NCBI RefSeq assembly: GCF_021018745.1
Contig: NZ_CP063845.1
Location: 2,790,001 to 2,854,000, forward strand
Direction of reading: 5' to 3'
Source of the DNA: Gloeobacter morelensis MG652769
GTDB taxonomy: Bacteria; Cyanobacteriota; Cyanobacteriia; Gloeobacterales; Gloeobacteraceae
Length of the DNA: 64,000 nucleotides
This document shows, piece after piece, positions 18,304 to 28,379 of this stretch (the stretch's first letter is position 1; each line of letters opens with the position of its first letter). The notes below the pieces were generated by a model. It was not told the origin of the DNA and did no database searches. It saw nothing but the letters and a program-made list of their open reading frames with translations. The position numbers were made by a program, and so were the translations under genes.

Positions 18304-20112
18304 ATGACAGAGATCAGCAACTCCCTGCGGGCAGAAAAGGACATGCAAGCGGCCCGCAAGCGCATTGCCCAACTCGAAGAAACCTGCAGACGGCTCCAAG
18401 CGGACCTGGCCAGGACCAACGGCAAAGCGCCCACCCAGGTGAGTGGCGTCCTCGAAGAAAGCTGGCGTTCACTGGTTCAGCATGTGCCGGATACGATCGC
18501 CGCCGTCGATCGGCGGGGGTGTATCTTGTTTGCCAATCGTGCCTTGTCCGGTCTTTGTCTTGAGCAGATGATCGGACAGAATCTGGGCGATTACTTGCTG
18601 CCGGAGCATGCCGAGCGGATGGGCGAGGTTTTTGCCCAGGTCTTGGCCACCGGCGAGGCAGAAAGCTGTGAGGTGGCCGCACCCGATGCCCACGGCGGGG
18701 TGTTCTGGTATCGGGCCTGCGTCGGACCGGTGGTCCATCCAGGGCAACTCACCTCGTTGATTGCCGTCTTCAGCGATATCACCGAGCGCAAGCGCTCCGA
18801 GGCAGCGTTCGCCGCCTTGCTGCAGCGCGAGCAAGGGCTGCACCAGGCCATCGAGCACAGCGAGCGCCGCCACCGCTTTCTGGCGCAAGCCAGTGTGGTG
18901 CTCTCCAGTTCCCTCGATGCGGAGACCACCTTTGCCAACCTCGCACGGCTTGTGGTTCCCCAGATTGCCGATGGGTTCGCCGTCGATCTAGTCGAGCCGG
19001 ACGGGGCACTGCGCTGTCTGGTCCTCGCCCACGCCGATGCTGAGAAGGTGGGTTGGGCGCGGCGGCGGCGCGAACGCGCTCCGGGCGCTCCGGGCGCGGC
19101 CTGGGGCATCGCCCAGGTGATCCGCACCGGTTGCCCGCAACTGTACTCTGAATTCTCCGAGGGGCTGCTGTCCGCCTGCATCGACAGCCCGGAACACCTG
19201 GAGCTGCTGCGCCGGGGAAGCTATCGCTCGGCGATGGTGGTGCCGCTGGTGGCGCGCGGGCAGACCCTGGGGGCGCTCACCTTTGTGATGGCGGAGTCCG
19301 ACCGCCGCTACGGTCCGTCGGACCTGTCGCTGGTGGAGGATCTGGCCGGGCGCGCCGCCCTCGCCTTCGACAACGCCCGGCTCTACGCGGCTGAGCAGCG
19401 CGAGCGCAACCGGGCGGAGGTGGCCAATCGCGCCAAGGACGAATTTCTGGCGACGGTCTCCCACGAATTGCGCACCCCGCTCAATTCGATATTGGGCTTC
19501 ACCCAGTTGCTCAGGCGCCATGCGGGCGACCCTGAGCGGTTGGCTGTTGCACTTGACGCCATCGAGCGCAACGCCAAGGCCCAGGCCCGCCTCACCGAAG
19601 ACTTGCTCGATGTGTCGCGGATTATCACCGGCAAATTAACGCTCACCGTCCAGCCGGTACGGGTGACCGCCCTGGTCGATGCGGCCATCGAGACGATGCG
19701 CACCGCCGCCGAGGCCAAAAAAATTGCCCTGAGCGCCATCTATCCGGAGGCTCCCTGCACCCTGCAGGCCGATCCCAACCGGTTGCAGCAGGTGATCTGG
19801 AATTTGCTTTCCAACGCCATCAAATTCACCCCTGTCGGCGGCCGGATTCGGGTGAGTGTCGAGCGCCGCGCCGGGCAGGTGCACATTGCAGTTGCCGACT
19901 CCGGCATGGGCATTGCGGCGGAGTTTTTGCCCTTCGTATTCGACCGCTTTCGCCAGGCCGACAGCTCCAGCACCCGCACCTTCGGCGGTCTGGGGCTGGG
20001 GCTTGCCATCGTCCGCCATCTGGTCGAATTGCACGGCGGCAGTGTGGAAGCCCACAGCGCCGGACCCAACCAGGGGGCAACTTTTGTGGTGTCGCTGCCG
20101 CTGGCTCCTTAA
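18304..20112 (+). CDS. Soluble hybrid-type sensor histidine kinase (coiled coil-PAS-GAF-HisKA-HATPase)
   Basis: 602 residues. Order: coiled coil (about 1-40), PAS domain with typical end FSDITERKRSEA (about 50-165), second coiled coil, GAF domain (about 190-360, with YRSAMVVPLVARGQTLGALTFV), HisKA with His387 in ATVSHELRTPLN, and HATPase_c with an N box NLLSNAIKFTP, G1 DSGMGIA, F box FDRFRQ and G2 GLGLGLAIV. No membrane segment and no cofactor-binding Cys in the GAF domain that would suggest a bilin. No response regulator is nearby, so it is an orphan kinase sensing a cytoplasmic cue. Confidence 0.93.
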   Translation: MTEISNSLRAEKDMQAARKRIAQLEETCRRLQADLARTNGKAPTQVSGVLEESWRSLVQHVPDTIAAVDRRGCILFANRALSGLCLEQMIGQNLGDYLLPEHAERMGEVFAQVLATGEAESCEVAAPDAHGGVFWYRACVGPVVHPGQLTSLIAVFSDITERKRSEAAFAALLQREQGLHQAIEHSERRHRFLAQASVVLSSSLDAETTFANLARLVVPQIADGFAVDLVEPDGALRCLVLAHADAEKVGWARRRRERAPGAPGAAWGIAQVIRTGCPQLYSEFSEGLLSACIDSPEHLELLRRGSYRSAMVVPLVARGQTLGALTFVMAESDRRYGPSDLSLVEDLAGRAALAFDNARLYAAEQRERNRAEVANRAKDEFLATVSHELRTPLNSILGFTQLLRRHAGDPERLAVALDAIERNAKAQARLTEDLLDVSRIITGKLTLTVQPVRVTALVDAAIETMRTAAEAKKIALSAIYPEAPCTLQADPNRLQQVIWNLLSNAIKFTPVGGRIRVSVERRAGQVHIAVADSGMGIAAEFLPFVFDRFRQADSSSTRTFGGLGLGLAIVRHLVELHGGSVEAHSAGPNQGATFVVSLPLAP

Positions 20113-20121
20113 AAGGCGCAG

Positions 20122-20862
20122 CTAGCCGGATTTGGACTGGACCAGTTTGATCGCTTCTTCGAATTCTTCGATGGGCAAAGCGCCCTTGAGCACGAGGCCG
20201 TTGAGCACAAAGCTCGGCGTGGCGTCAAGTTCGAGTCGGCGGGCCTGGGCGAGGTCCGATTCGAGGCGGGCCAGAGCCTGGGGGCTCTCGCGGTCGCGGT
20301 TGAAGCGGGCGACATCGAGGTTCAACTCCCGGGCGATCTGCTCGAAACTCCCAGGGACCAGTTGCTCGCCCAGGGCGAACAGCCGATCGTGGTACGCGAA
20401 GAATTGGCCCTGCTCGCCCGCGGCGAAGGCCGCGAGGGCGGCGGCTTTGGCCTGGGGATGGACAGGCAGCGGCAGGTGCAGGTAGACGAGCCGGATGCGG
20501 CCTTTGTACTTTTCAAGCAGGGTCTTGACGGTCGATTGCGCCCGGCTGCAGTAGGGGCATTGAAAATCCGAAAATTCGACGAGCGTCAACGCAGCGTCCG
20601 CCGGACCGAGGGTGGGGGCACCCTGGAGGTCGACTTTGACAGGGTTTTCAAGCTGGCGCTGCCACTCGGCGCGGCGTTGGGCGCGGACGGCCTGGCTCTG
20701 GTAGGCCCGCAGAGCGTTGTAGACCACTTCGGGGTGGCGCTGGATGATTTCGAGCACCTGTTTTTCGAGGTCGGCCGGGGGCGCGGCGGCAGGCTCGGCG
20801 GCGATCGCACCTGGGGCGACGAGCAAGCCGGCCAGCACAACCGCAATCGCTGGGCGATGCAT
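20122..20862 (-). CDS. DsbA-family thiol:disulfide oxidoreductase, exported
   Basis: 246 residues from the ATG at 20862, giving a clean signal peptide (MHRPAIAVVLAGLLVAPGAIAA); an upstream in-frame ATG would bury it. An N-terminal helical extension (about 28-75) precedes the thioredoxin fold with the active site CPYC (Cys102, Cys105) in VEFSDFQCPYCSRA. The cis-Pro loop is DATPSFVLNG. This is the DsbA/Com1-like group that oxidises or isomerises periplasmic cysteines. Convergent with the kinase gene, nine bases apart. Confidence 0.93.
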   Translation of the reverse strand: MHRPAIAVVLAGLLVAPGAIAAEPAAAPPADLEKQVLEIIQRHPEVVYNALRAYQSQAVRAQRRAEWQRQLENPVKVDLQGAPTLGPADAALTLVEFSDFQCPYCSRAQSTVKTLLEKYKGRIRLVYLHLPLPVHPQAKAAALAAFAAGEQGQFFAYHDRLFALGEQLVPGSFEQIARELNLDVARFNRDRESPQALARLESDLAQARRLELDATPSFVLNGLVLKGALPIEEFEEAIKLVQSKSG

Positions 20863-21028
20863 AGGCTGCCGAATATCGGGCCGTTCTATATTACCGATTT
20901 CGCCCGGCGATTGTCGGGTACCCACAGGGGTCGACTGTCACCACCGCGCGTGTAGGCTATCGTCGGGAAGCCGCAAATCAGCAGATGATGTGCCGACGCC
21001 TACCGGGTCTGGTAGGAGAGTGTGGTGT

Positions 21029-23056
21029 CTAAGGATCTGCTGGAGCTGGCTCTGCGGCTTTGAGGGGAAGGGCTGCTTCCTGTGGCTGGGGAGCGGCCGT
21101 TTCGGGAGCGGGACGGCGGCGGCGGCGGCGGCGCGGTTTGGGCTTCGCTTCTGCCGCCGCTTCGTCGACTTGAGCGCCTTTGCCCTTGGCGTTGGCCGGT
21201 TTTTCGCTTGGCTCGAAGCCCGGGAAAGGCAGCACCGGCTGGCCGCGCAGCGCCGAGGCCATAAACGAGCGCCAGATGGGGGCTACGTAGGTGCCGCCCG
21301 CGGTCGAGCGGGCCATCGGCCGGCGGTAATCGTCGTTGCCAATCCAGACGACCGACACCAGTTGCGGCACGTAGCCCACGAACCAGGCGTCGCGAAAATC
21401 CTGGGTGGTGCCGGTCTTGCCCGCCACCGGCCTGCCGTCGGGCAGCTGCGCCCGTGTACCGGTGCCGCCGCTCACCACGCTCATCATCATCGAATTGATC
21501 ATCTTGACCGGCGCGGATTTGAGGGTGCGCTCGCGCACGGGCAGGTTTTGCTCCAGGATGTTGCCCTGCTGGTCGGTGACCTGGAGGATGGCGGTGGCAT
21601 CGACGCGGTAACCGCCGTTGGCAAAGGCCGAGAAGCCGCGCGCCAATTCCAGCGGCGAGATGCCCCCAGCGCCGATCGATGTGGCGAGGTTGGGCTGCAG
21701 GGGGGCGGTGACCCCGGCGCGGCGGGCCGCCAGGATCACCTGGTTCATGCCGATGGTGTTGGCGAGCTTCACGACCGGCACGTTGCGCGAGACGGCCATG
21801 GCCTGCCGCAAAGACATTCCGCCGGAGTAGCGCAGGTCGTAGTTTTTGGGGCAGTAGCGGCCAAAGCAGGCGGGCGCGTCGGTAATCGGGGATTCAGGGG
21901 TGTAGCGACCGGTGGCAAGCGCGGCATAGTAGACGAAGGGTTTGAAGGTCGAACCCGGTTGACGCGAAGCCTGGGAAGCGCGGTTGTACTGGCTTTTTTG
22001 GTAATCGACGCCCCCCACCATCGCCTTGATATAGCCGGTGCGCGGGTCCATCGCCACCAGGGCCAGCTGCTCCGCCCGGCGGTAGCGGATGTTCTTGGCC
22101 GCCCGGGCGACGGTCTGTTCCGCCAGCTTCTGGATTTTGAGATCGACGGTGGTTTGCACCCGCAGGCCGCCCTTGAGTACGGCGTCGCGCCCGTACTTGC
22201 GGATGAGTTCGCGCACAACGTAACTGGAGAAGTAGGGCGCCTGGGTGATCATAAAATCGGCGTCGCCGCCTTTGAAGACCAGAGCCGTCGAGCGGGCCTG
22301 GTCGGCTTCTGCCTGGGTGATCCAGCCCAACTCCAGCATCCGGGCGATCACCACCCGCTGGCGCTCGACGGTCTTTGCGCGGTTGCGCAGGGGCGAATAG
22401 ATTTCGGGGGCGCGCAGCATGCCCGCGAGCATCGCCGATTCGGCAAGATTGAGGCTCTTGGCGGGTTTGTTGAAGTAGGCGCGGCTCGCAGTCTCGATGC
22501 CGTAGCGATTGTTGCCCCAGTAGACCTGATTGAGATACATCTCCAGAATCTGGTCTTTGCTGAAGGCCTGCTCGATGCGCAGCGAGAGGACCGCCTCGGC
22601 CACTTTGCGCTCCAGCGAGCGCTCGGGGGTCAAAAACAAATTCTTGATGAGTTGCTGGGTGATGGTCGAACCGCCCTGGACGGTGCGGCCCTCCTGAAAG
22701 TTGGCGAGGGCGGCGCGCGCCAGGGTGTCGATGCGGATGCCGGGGTGTTCATAGAAGCGGTCGTCCTCGATGGCGAGCACCGCCCGCTGGAGATGCTTGG
22801 CAATCTGTGCCAGGGGGACCACCTTGCGGTTGTACTCGCTGCGGATAATCGCGATCGGTTGGCCGTTGATGTCGGTGATGCGGGTAGCGCCGGTGGGCAC
22901 GTACGCCTTCAACTGCTGCACCTCGGGCAGGTTGCGAAAGCTCAAAGCCAGACCCACCAGCGCGCCGGTGGCGAGCGCTCCGACCGACAGCGCCAGGGCC
23001 ATCAATATCCAACCCACCAGGCGCCAGTTCACAAGCGACTTGCGTAGGTTCTGCAC
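21029..23056 (-). CDS. Class A penicillin-binding protein (transglycosylase/transpeptidase)
   Basis: About 675 residues from the GTG at 23056; a TTG at 23086 is an alternative, and neither has a clear ribosome site. A transmembrane anchor (about residues 12-35) is followed by the GT51 domain (AVLAIEDDRFYEHPGI, GGSTITQQLIKN, ERSLERKVAEAVLSLRIE, YLNQVYWGNNRYGIE). The transpeptidase domain has SxxK in PGSTFKPF, SRNVPV as SxN-like motif, and the KTGTTQ box. The tail of about 60 residues is Lys/Arg/Pro/Ala rich (RRRRRRR). It polymerises and cross-links peptidoglycan at the cytoplasmic membrane. Divergent from the MFS gene. Confidence 0.95.
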   Translation of the reverse strand: MQNLRKSLVNWRLVGWILMALALSVGALATGALVGLALSFRNLPEVQQLKAYVPTGATRITDINGQPIAIIRSEYNRKVVPLAQIAKHLQRAVLAIEDDRFYEHPGIRIDTLARAALANFQEGRTVQGGSTITQQLIKNLFLTPERSLERKVAEAVLSLRIEQAFSKDQILEMYLNQVYWGNNRYGIETASRAYFNKPAKSLNLAESAMLAGMLRAPEIYSPLRNRAKTVERQRVVIARMLELGWITQAEADQARSTALVFKGGDADFMITQAPYFSSYVVRELIRKYGRDAVLKGGLRVQTTVDLKIQKLAEQTVARAAKNIRYRRAEQLALVAMDPRTGYIKAMVGGVDYQKSQYNRASQASRQPGSTFKPFVYYAALATGRYTPESPITDAPACFGRYCPKNYDLRYSGGMSLRQAMAVSRNVPVVKLANTIGMNQVILAARRAGVTAPLQPNLATSIGAGGISPLELARGFSAFANGGYRVDATAILQVTDQQGNILEQNLPVRERTLKSAPVKMINSMMMSVVSGGTGTRAQLPDGRPVAGKTGTTQDFRDAWFVGYVPQLVSVVWIGNDDYRRPMARSTAGGTYVAPIWRSFMASALRGQPVLPFPGFEPSEKPANAKGKGAQVDEAAAEAKPKPRRRRRRRPAPETAAPQPQEAALPLKAAEPAPADP

Positions 23057-23114
23057 ATTGGCGGAAGAATTCGTTTCCGTAGTCAATGCCCGGTCGTGAT
23101 GCAAAAGCTCATCG

Positions 23115-23120
23115 ATTATA
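23115..23120 (-). promoter_or_regulatory. Candidate -10 box of the PBP gene
   Basis: Perfect TATAAT on the minus strand, 28 to 58 bases before the two possible starts. Its position inside the extended open frame of the divergent MFS gene supports a later MFS start. Confidence 0.35.
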
Positions 23121-23227
23121 CTTCTGCAACCTGGGGCGCGCTTGCACCGCTTCGGGGAAGGGAGATCGCCTCCAAAACCCGCACCGCCAGGGCGTACCAT
23201 CGACACGTGGCCCTTTGCCGTGCGCGC

Positions 23228-24418
23228 GTGCCCAAGCCTTCGCCTCTGCTGTTCGTGCTGTTGACGGTCTTCATCGACCTGGTTGGGGGAAGCCTGCTGG
23301 TGCCGGTGCTGCCCTATCTGGTGGAACGCTTTCGATCCGACGCGCTTACCATCGGCCTGCTCTCCTCGGTGTTTTCGGTGGCCCAGTTTCTGGCCACGCC
23401 GGTCCTGGGCAGTCTCTCCGACCGCTTCGGCCGGCGGCCGGTGCTGATTGCCTGCGTGTTCGGCACTGCGGTCAGTTATTTTCTGTTTGCCCTGGCGGGT
23501 AATTTGTGGCTGATGTTTGTGGCGCGGATCATTGCGGGAGCTACCGGCGGAGTGATCGCCACTGCCCAGGCCTATATCGCCGATGTCACCCCCCCCGAGA
23601 AGCGCACCCAGGCGTTCGGCCTGATCGGGGCGGCCTTTGGTCTCGGGTTCATCCTGGGACCGGCCCTGGGGGGAGCGCTGGTGACTATCGACCTGAACGC
23701 ACCGGTCTACTGCGCGGGGTGTCTGGCCCTGGCCAATACGGTATTGGGTTATTTCACTCTGGGCGAATCGCTGCCGCCTGAGCGGCGCCGCGCCGTAGGC
23801 TGGCGGGAACTCAATCCGCTCGGGCAACTGGCGCGGCTGGCGCTCGACACCAAGATCCGCGCTCTGCTGGCCGGTTTTTTTATCTTCAATGCGGTCTTTG
23901 CCGGGTTTACGAGCATCTTTGCCCTGTCGATCCGCGATCGCTTCGGTTGGGGGCCGGAACTGGTGGTCTGGCTATTCGCCTTCATCGGGGTGGTCGCCAC
24001 CGTCGTCCAGGGCGGGCTCATCCGCAAGCTGGTGCCGCGCTTCGGCGAGGCGCGCCTGGCGCAGTGGGGTTTGGCGCTGGTGGCGTTGGCCTTTGTGCTG
24101 GTGGCGGTCAGCCCCTCGGGAGGCTGGTTGTACCTCACCCAGGCGGTGCTGGCCCTGGGGGTGGGGCTTGCCACCCCGTCGCTGCGCGGACTGATTTCCA
24201 ACAGTGTCGCCGACGACGAGCAGGGCCGCGTGCTGGGGGGTAGCCAGTCGCTGGTGAGCCTGTCGCAGGTGCTTGGCCCCCTGGTTGCGAGTGTCTGTTA
24301 CGACTACTTGGGGCGGCTGACGCCCTTCTGGGGCGGCGCGCTGGTGATGCTCGCGGCAGTAGGTTTTGTCTACGCCAACTTGCAGCAGCAGCAATCCGCT
24401 CCATCGCCTTTCAAGTAA
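23228..24418 (+). CDS. Major facilitator superfamily transporter (TetA/DHA1-like)
   Basis: About 396 residues from the GTG at 23228; a GTG at 23207 is possible, and the open frame back to 23096 overlaps the PBP promoter. Twelve hydrophobic segments are visible. The DHA1 motif A sits in [15 protein letters not shown] between helices 2 and 3, and [12 protein letters not shown] is motif C, typical of drug/H+ antiporters. A TetA-like tetracycline or general drug exporter is likely; substrate unknown. It stands divergent from the PBP gene. Confidence 0.9.
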   Translation: MPKPSPLLFVLLTVFIDLVGGSLLVPVLPYLVERFRSDALTIGLLSSVFSVAQFLATPVLGSLSDRFGRRPVLIACVFGTAVSYFLFALAGNLWLMFVARIIAGATGGVIATAQAYIADVTPPEKRTQAFGLIGAAFGLGFILGPALGGALVTIDLNAPVYCAGCLALANTVLGYFTLGESLPPERRRAVGWRELNPLGQLARLALDTKIRALLAGFFIFNAVFAGFTSIFALSIRDRFGWGPELVVWLFAFIGVVATVVQGGLIRKLVPRFGEARLAQWGLALVALAFVLVAVSPSGGWLYLTQAVLALGVGLATPSLRGLISNSVADDEQGRVLGGSQSLVSLSQVLGPLVASVCYDYLGRLTPFWGGALVMLAAVGFVYANLQQQQSAPSPFK

Positions 24419-24593
24419 ATATCGGCCTGCCGTGTGGCAGCGAGCCTTTGACGATAACCGAACTCCTTGCCATTATCACCAGAAGGTGATGTGAATGTCG
24501 CCTGCAAAGTGGGTTTGAGCTGGAAGGCAGGCCACTACCCAACTATGCAGAGCTGGAAGACAATGGCAGCACAGCCCATTACCTGTGTCGCCC

Positions 24594-25361
24594 ATGACCA
24601 CCCTGGCTTCGCAAATTCACTACCCGAGTGGAAATGGCTTACCTGTGGCCGAATCTTATGTCCATCTCTATGCCATCCTGGTGACGCTCGAAGTGCTCAA
24701 GCAGTACCTCGAAGGGCAACAAGCGACGGTGCTGGCCAACCAGTTTCTCTACTACTCCCAGGGCATCCCGGCCGCCAGAGTCGCCCCGGATGTCATGGTC
24801 ATCTTCGGCGTCGAGCCGGGCGGACGCGACAATTACAAAGTTTGGGAAGAAGGGCAGGTACCGGCCGTCGTCTTCGAGATCACCTCCCCAAGTACCCGCA
24901 CAAAAGACAAAGACTTCAAGAAAAATCTCTACGTCCAGTTGGGGGTGCAGGAATACTGGCTGTTCGATCCTAAGGGCGAGTGGATTCCACAGCAGTTGGA
25001 GGGCTACCGAAGCCTCACCGTCGAGGTGGACGACGAACTGACACCGGTATTTCTCCCGATCACCGATGGCTGCTCCCAGGTTCTGGGATTGCGATTGCAG
25101 GTCGAAGGAGCGCTGATCGGCTTTTACCGCCTCGATACGGGGGAGAAACTGCTCATCCCCAGTGAACTAGCCGCCGAGTTGCGCGCCACCGCCGCCCGAT
25201 TGGAGCAGGAGCAGTACGCCAGACAACTGGCCGAACAGCGCGCCGAACACGCCGAACAACAGGCGCAATTGGATAGACAGGCAAAAGAACAAGCCGAACA
25301 GCGTGCTGCGGCACTGGCCGAGCGTTTGCGGGCGATGGGCGTTGATCCGGAAAATCTTTGA
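24594..25361 (+). CDS. Uma2 (DUF820) family putative endonuclease
   Basis: 255 residues from the ATG at 24594 (a GTG three codons earlier is possible). The PD-(D/E)xK-like core has PDVMVIFGV, then VVFEITSPSTRTKDKDFKKNLYVQLGVQEYWLFDP, giving the Asp-Glu-Lys set of the family. A long C-terminal coiled coil of Glu/Gln/Ala follows (about 190-240) and the protein ends LRAMGVDPENL, nearly the same as the other Uma2 at 32082. These genes are greatly expanded in cyanobacteria and their role is not known. A small ATCACC-AGAA-GGTGAT hairpin lies upstream at 24475-24490. Confidence 0.9.
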   Translation: MTTLASQIHYPSGNGLPVAESYVHLYAILVTLEVLKQYLEGQQATVLANQFLYYSQGIPAARVAPDVMVIFGVEPGGRDNYKVWEEGQVPAVVFEITSPSTRTKDKDFKKNLYVQLGVQEYWLFDPKGEWIPQQLEGYRSLTVEVDDELTPVFLPITDGCSQVLGLRLQVEGALIGFYRLDTGEKLLIPSELAAELRATAARLEQEQYARQLAEQRAEHAEQQAQLDRQAKEQAEQRAAALAERLRAMGVDPENL

Positions 25362-25423
25362 ACGGAACCGCAGGATTGCGAACCGATCTGCATATACTGT
25401 GCAAATCGGTTCGCTAAGGTTTC

Positions 25424-27337
25424 CTAACCCACCAGTTCCTTCACCTTGGCCATGATCCCCACCGGGTCGATGCCCTGGTGCGGGAACTGTTCCCACAGGC
25501 CGCCGCAGCCTTCTTTGTGGGTGCCCAGGTGGGCGAATTTGGGGGTGTAGCCGCGCTCCAACAGCCACGAGCCGAAGCGGCTGCCGAGGCCCGTGCGGCG
25601 GTTGAACGATTCGACCACCAGCACCATCGGGGAAGCGCCGATTTTGGCGAGCATCTTTTCGTCGATGACGTTGAGGGTCGGTTTGTTGATCAGGCCCACG
25701 TCGATGCCCTCCTGCTTGAGGCGTTCGACCGCATCGAGCGCCCGGTAGAGCGATTCGCCGAAGCTCACGAGGTAGCCCGCCGTGCCCTCGCGCACAATCT
25801 CGTCGGCTCCGGGAATGAAGGTGTAGCCTTCGCCGTGGAGGTCCTTGCCGCCCGCATCCAGAATGTTGGGGGTCTTGGAGCGCGTCGAGAAGATAAAGCG
25901 CAAACCCGGCTGGTGGAAGACCGCCTCCACGCAGGCTTTCATCTGGGCCGCGTCCGCCGGGAAGTAGAGCCGGGTTTCGTAGCCATCATCCAGGCCATTG
26001 TCGGCAAAGAAGTTGTTGAGGCCGAAGTGGCAGGTGTTGTCGGCCATGTCGTCGATGCCGGAGTGGGAGAAGTGACACAGCACGTTCGAGTAGTTGAGCC
26101 GCGCCATGGTGATCTCCGAGATGCACATCTCCAAAAAGGCGCTGAACGTCCCGAAGATGCCCTGCTTGCCCTTCTCCATGCCGAAACCGGCGGCAGCGGA
26201 AAGATTGCCCCGCTCCATGATCCCGGAGGCGACGAAAATTTCGGGATAGGTGTCGTGGATCTTCTTCAGACCGCAGGAACCTTCGAGATCGCTGTCGATG
26301 CACAGGACCCGGGCCTTGCGCTCCGCCGCGTCCATGCGGCCCAGAACCGCCACCACCGCCTCGCCGAAGACGTTGCGGTTGGAGCCCATCTGGGTGCCGG
26401 AGCCCAGGAAAGTGTAGCTCTGCTTGGGTTTGGCGACGTTTTTGAGGAACTTGACCGCCTCGCTCTGGCCGCGCTTTTCAAGATAGGCGACCGCCAGGTC
26501 CACCGAAATGACGTCGTGGCCGTGGGTCGAACCTTCGAGGCCGTCGATGCCCACGCACATGGGGCGCTTGTTGACGACGGCGACCGGGCCGTCGGCGGTG
26601 ATCGCCGCACAAATGCGGGCGTATAACCCGTCAAGATCTTCGCCGTCCCCTTCATCGATGGCCAGTCCATGGCCCGCCAGGGTCTTGGCGACGCTGAAGC
26701 CCGGCAGGTACTTCGACGGATGTCCGGCGATGGTCACGTCATTGTCGTCGATAATGAGCTTGACGTTGAGCCCTTGGGCGACGGCGAGGCGGGCGGCCTC
26801 CGCGTCGTTGCCCTCCTGCTGCGAACCGTCCGACCCGAGGCAGAAGACGACCTTGCCGGGGTTGGCCATCGCCACGCCGTTGACGTAGGGCCACATGTGT
26901 CCAAGCCGTCCGGAGCTGAACTTGACACCGGGGGTGAGCCCCAGTTCGGGGTGACCGGGCAGGTGCGAATCGGCGGCGCGGTACTGCAGCAGTTGCTCGA
27001 AGGGCAATTCGCCGTGCAGGGCCGCCATCAGGTACTGGGTGGCCACCCGGTGACCGGCTTCATCGAAGAAGATGGGCACAAACTTGTCGGGATTGCCCCG
27101 GAAGAGCGCTTCGAGGATCATTACCTCGGGCACCGTGTCGTAGGGTCCGCCGGTGTGGCCGCCCACTCCCCGGGCCGCCCCGGTGGCGGTGAAGAACACA
27201 ATCGCATCGCGACAAAACTGGATATTCGCTCTGAGCGTCTCGCGCTGTTCGGCGCTGAGCACCGGATTGGTAAAATCGAGCGCTAGCGGCTTGTAGGCAC
27301 TGATATCGATCGGAAAGCGAACGGTGGTTGTTGTCAT
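25424..27337 (-). CDS. Transketolase-family protein
   Basis: 637 residues, start at the second ATG (27337) because AGGA lies nine bases upstream of it. The three parts of a transketolase are present: TPP domain with GHPELGLTPGVKFSSGRLGH and GSDGSQQEGNDAEAARLA ending in DDND, pyrimidine domain with MERGNLSAAAGFGMEKG and the HFSHSGIDDMADN stretch, and the C-terminal domain. Motifs diverge from plant-type enzymes (GSDGSQQEG instead of GDGCxxEG; AGHRVATQYL instead of AGHGSMLLY). It probably moves two-carbon units in the Calvin/pentose phosphate pathways, but another substrate is possible. The gene is single. Confidence 0.85.
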   Translation of the reverse strand: MTTTTVRFPIDISAYKPLALDFTNPVLSAEQRETLRANIQFCRDAIVFFTATGAARGVGGHTGGPYDTVPEVMILEALFRGNPDKFVPIFFDEAGHRVATQYLMAALHGELPFEQLLQYRAADSHLPGHPELGLTPGVKFSSGRLGHMWPYVNGVAMANPGKVVFCLGSDGSQQEGNDAEAARLAVAQGLNVKLIIDDNDVTIAGHPSKYLPGFSVAKTLAGHGLAIDEGDGEDLDGLYARICAAITADGPVAVVNKRPMCVGIDGLEGSTHGHDVISVDLAVAYLEKRGQSEAVKFLKNVAKPKQSYTFLGSGTQMGSNRNVFGEAVVAVLGRMDAAERKARVLCIDSDLEGSCGLKKIHDTYPEIFVASGIMERGNLSAAAGFGMEKGKQGIFGTFSAFLEMCISEITMARLNYSNVLCHFSHSGIDDMADNTCHFGLNNFFADNGLDDGYETRLYFPADAAQMKACVEAVFHQPGLRFIFSTRSKTPNILDAGGKDLHGEGYTFIPGADEIVREGTAGYLVSFGESLYRALDAVERLKQEGIDVGLINKPTLNVIDEKMLAKIGASPMVLVVESFNRRTGLGSRFGSWLLERGYTPKFAHLGTHKEGCGGLWEQFPHQGIDPVGIMAKVKELVG

Positions 27338-27553
27338 GATCCACATCCTATTTAAGGTGCCGTCAGTCGGGGATGTGACGATTACGATGCAGTCGCTGAG
27401 CGGATTTTCGCCTGCGTATCAAGCATCGGTTTCCAGGAAAACCTCGGTCCTGCGTGCCCCTAACTGCGGAGTTTCTGGCCCGGTCACGCTCATAGTAAGT
27501 GCAGAGACTGGCGGAGCGCAAGGAGCGCCATAACGCACGAAATTCTGTCGTGC

Positions 27554-28282
27554 TCACGCCCGCCACAGGGCGGTGAGCCGCCGCAGGCTCGTAAAGTTGC
27601 CCTGGCCGAGGATGACGTGATCCAGCACCGGAATTTGCAGGGTACGACCGCATTCGATCAGTTGCCCGGTGAGGCGCAGGTCCTCCGGCGAAGGTTCGGT
27701 CACCCCGGAGGGGTGGTTGTGGGCGACGATGATCCCCGCCGCTCCTTGGCGGATCGCCTCGCGAAAGATTTCACGCGGGTGGGCGAGGGTCTCATCGACG
27801 GTACCGACACTCACAATCCGGTGGGCGATGAGCCGGTTTTTGACATCGAGCAGGAGCACCGCAAACTGCTCCTGGCGCGCAAAGGCCAGTTCACCCCCAA
27901 GGACCGCCGCCACCGCCTGCGGCCCATCGATCACCGGTCGCTCGCCGCTATTTCTGACCACGAACACCCGCCGCCCAAGTTCGATGGCCGCGAGCACCGC
28001 CGCCGCTCGGGCCGGACCTACCCCCGGCTGCAACATCAACTCCGCCGCGCTCACATCGCGCAGGTGCACCAGCGGTTCGCTCCCAGCGCGCCCCAGGGAA
28101 TGCAGCACTTGTTGGGCGAGGCCCAGAGCGCTCAACCGGGCGGCGGCCTGGCCGCTGCCAAAAAGCACCGCGAGCAGTTCGGCGGTGGCCAGTCCCCGGG
28201 CGCCATGGGTCAGCAGGCGTTCGCGGGGGCGTTCGGCGACGGGCAATTCGGTAAGGCGCGGCGTGTGCATAGCAGGCAGCAT
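27554..28282 (-). CDS. radC: RadC family JAB/MPN-domain protein
   Basis: 242 residues from the ATG at 28282, which has GGGG upstream; a longer open frame to 28420 overlaps the next gene. The N-terminal HhH part (PRERLLTHGARGLATAELLAVLFGSG, LQPGVGPARAAAVLAAIELGRR) is followed by the JAB domain, with the zinc set in AHNHPSGVTEPSPEDLRLT (HxHx7SxxD) and an upstream Glu. The family was once linked to DNA repair; its real role is unclear. It may share a transcript with the upstream SnoaL-like gene. Confidence 0.95.
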   Translation of the reverse strand: MLPAMHTPRLTELPVAERPRERLLTHGARGLATAELLAVLFGSGQAAARLSALGLAQQVLHSLGRAGSEPLVHLRDVSAAELMLQPGVGPARAAAVLAAIELGRRVFVVRNSGERPVIDGPQAVAAVLGGELAFARQEQFAVLLLDVKNRLIAHRIVSVGTVDETLAHPREIFREAIRQGAAGIIVAHNHPSGVTEPSPEDLRLTGQLIECGRTLQIPVLDHVILGQGNFTSLRRLTALWRA

Positions 28283-28379
28283 ACTGCCCCGCCTGCATCT
28301 TGGGTGCGCCGCCCTGCCTTGCCGCACAAGACCGCACGGCCTAAAAAGAGAAGGTTCTTGCCGGGCGGCACGATGTGGA

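Noticed and set aside
22850-23960. HIP1 octamer (GCGATCGC) as a cyanobacterial marker
   Set aside because: Only a couple of copies noticed (for example near 20803 and 23935), so not abundant enough to use.
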